The notes under the pieces: generated by a model | Told to the model about the DNA's origin: nothing | What the model saw: the letters and a program-made list of their open reading frames with translations, nothing else | The model's database searches: none | In this document: positions 62,966-64,000 of the stretch, one piece after another | How positions within the stretch are numbered: the stretch's first letter is position 1 | Layout: each line of letters begins with the position of its first letter | Translations under genes and position numbers: made by a program | Assembly: GCF_900129585.1 (NCBI RefSeq) | Contig: NZ_FQWF01000005.1 | Location: forward strand, 1 to 64,000 | From: Flavobacterium micromati | GTDB lineage: Bacteria; Bacteroidota; Bacteroidia; Flavobacteriales; Flavobacteriaceae | Length of the DNA: 64,000 nt | Direction: 5' to 3'

Positions 62966-64000
62966 ATGAGAAAATTAAGAATGGGAATGATAGGCGGTGG
63001 TCGTAATGCTTTTATTGGAGCAATCCATCGTCTAGCTGCAAATATGGACGGACTGATAGAATTATCTTGCGGTGCTCTAAGTTCTATACCTGAAATTGCA
63101 TTACTGTCAGCTCAAGATTTATTTCTTCCAGAATCGCGGTCGTACACAAATTATGAAGAAATGATCGTCGCCGAAGCCGCATTGCCATCTGATGTTAGAA
63201 TCGATTTTATTACTATTGTTACACCAAATTTTGCTCACTTTGCGCCAGCGATGATGGCTTTAGAATATGGCTTTCATGTAGTAATTGAAAAACCAATGAC
63301 CTTTTCACTGGAAGAAGCAAAACTGTTACAACAAAAAGTTTTAGAAACAGGACTGATACTTTGTTTGACACACACCTATTCTGGTTATCCAATGGTAAAG
63401 CAAGCAAAAGCAATGATAAATGACGGGAAATTAGGGAAAGTCAGAAAAATTTGGGTTGAATATCCTCAAGGTTGGCTAAGTACGCTTTCTGAAAAAGAAG
63501 GTAATGCACAAGCTGCTTGGAGAACAGATCCTTCAAAATCAGGAAAAAGTTCAGTTATGGGAGATATTGGCACTCATGCTGCACATTTAGCCGAATATAT
63601 TACAGCTTTGAAAATTACTGATGTTTGTGCAGAATTAAATACAATTGTTGAAGGACGTATAATGGATGATGATGGAGCGGTTTTATTGAAATTTGATAAT
63701 GGCGCAAAAGGTGTTCTGATTGCATCACAGGTTGCTACTGGTGAAGAAAACGCATTAAAAATAAGAATTTACGGAGAAAAAGGCGGAATTGAATGGTTGC
63801 AACACGAACCAAATACTTTAATTGTAAAATGGTTGAATGAGCCAACACAGATCTTGCGAGCAGGAACTAATTATGGTTATTTATCTTCTTTTGCAACTCA
63901 TAACTGTAGAACACCAGGCGGACATCCAGAAGGTTATATTGAGGCATTTGCTAATATTTATAGAAATTTTGCACTAACACTCAACTGTAAATTAGAGGGA
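62966..64000 (+). CDS. Gfo/Idh/MocA family oxidoreductase, 3' end beyond window
   Basis: From the ATG at 62966 an open frame of 345 codons runs to the window end without a stop. The N-terminal NAD(P)-binding motif MGMIGGGRNAFIGAIH is followed by the family EKP motif (VVIEKPMTF) and the segment DIGTHAAHLAEYI with the conserved His. The 12-base gap after the GMC gene makes co-transcription likely. The set GMC, subunit 3 and Gfo/Idh/MocA resembles sugar oxidation and keto-sugar pathways. Partial: the C-terminus lies outside. Confidence 0.93.
   Translation, partial: MRKLRMGMIGGGRNAFIGAIHRLAANMDGLIELSCGALSSIPEIALLSAQDLFLPESRSYTNYEEMIVAEAALPSDVRIDFITIVTPNFAHFAPAMMALEYGFHVVIEKPMTFSLEEAKLLQQKVLETGLILCLTHTYSGYPMVKQAKAMINDGKLGKVRKIWVEYPQGWLSTLSEKEGNAQAAWRTDPSKSGKSSVMGDIGTHAAHLAEYITALKITDVCAELNTIVEGRIMDDDGAVLLKFDNGAKGVLIASQVATGEENALKIRIYGEKGGIEWLQHEPNTLIVKWLNEPTQILRAGTNYGYLSSFATHNCRTPGGHPEGYIEAFANIYRNFALTLNCKLEG

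Noticed and set aside
1-64000. CRISPR arrays, tRNA genes and insertion sequences
   Set aside because: Looked for regularly spaced repeats, tRNA cloverleaf signatures and transposase frames; none was convincing.

Overview
The window looks like a chromosomal segment of a Flavobacterium-type bacterium (phylum Bacteroidota, family Flavobacteriaceae). The DNA is AT-rich. Starts rarely have a purine-rich Shine-Dalgarno sequence, and several genes are preceded by the Bacteroidota -7 box TAnnTTTG. The gene content fits too: a type IX secretion gene (porQ) next to cmk, a head-GIN-domain protein, DUF2911, DUF3347, DUF6155-like and UMF1-type proteins, and families best known from Flavobacteriaceae. The window opens inside the 3' end of a 5S rRNA, so an rRNA operon lies just to the left. 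No insertion sequence, integrase, prophage, CRISPR array or tRNA gene was found.

Layout. 1-3.7 kb: 5S rRNA end, a secreted amidase, msrB and an alpha/beta hydrolase. 3.8-11.3 kb: glycogen synthesis (glgA-glgC-glgB) followed by a GH31 alpha-glucosidase. 11.4-13.7 kb: an M48 lipoprotein protease and an MFS transporter. 13.7-16.7 kb (minus strand): an ECF sigma factor, a membrane-anchored putative anti-sigma protein and two exported beta-rich proteins. 17-25 kb: housekeeping genes (lon, porQ, cmk, a nucleoside transporter, acs). 25.8-31.6 kb: a type III polyketide synthase cluster with its own ACP, ketosynthase, dehydratase, phosphopantetheinyl transferase, methyltransferase and FAD oxidoreductase, which may make a phenolic lipid or alkyl-pyrone/quinone. 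31.6-38.5 kb: a cNMP/CBS/DUF294 protein with a degenerate DnaQ-like exonuclease, DUF2911, an Lrp regulator, a TauE-like exporter, topoisomerase IB, a DinB-like protein and a clearly broken Crp/Fnr regulator. 38.8-48.5 kb: a ten-gene copper island on the minus strand. It holds a CopA-type multicopper oxidase fused to a C-terminal beta-barrel-like domain, a DUF305 protein, a CopA P-type ATPase, a Met/His-rich lipoprotein, a Cys-rich copper-storage-like four-helix protein, an outer-membrane-like protein, an HMA protein, a TlpA thioredoxin, an HMA-DUF3347 protein and a small Cys-rich exported protein. 48.6-55 kb: two helicases, DUF6155-like, DUF3817, an MscS channel, a decayed acyl-CoA thioesterase and a conserved small protein. 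55.3-60.3 kb: a five-gene putative amidoligase operon (esterase, ATP-grasp, GCS2 carboxylate-amine ligase, class I glutamine amidotransferase, second ATP-grasp-like ligase). 60.6-64 kb: a gluconate-dehydrogenase subunit 3-like protein, a GMC oxidoreductase and a Gfo/Idh/MocA oxidoreductase that runs off the window.

Three loci seem most worth follow-up. The first is the amidoligase operon, whose product I cannot name. The second is the type III PKS cluster with a built-in fatty-acid-type starter supply. The third is the copper island, with its oxidase-barrel fusion and several palindromes that could be copper-responsive operators. All functional statements come from motifs read by eye; no database search was run.
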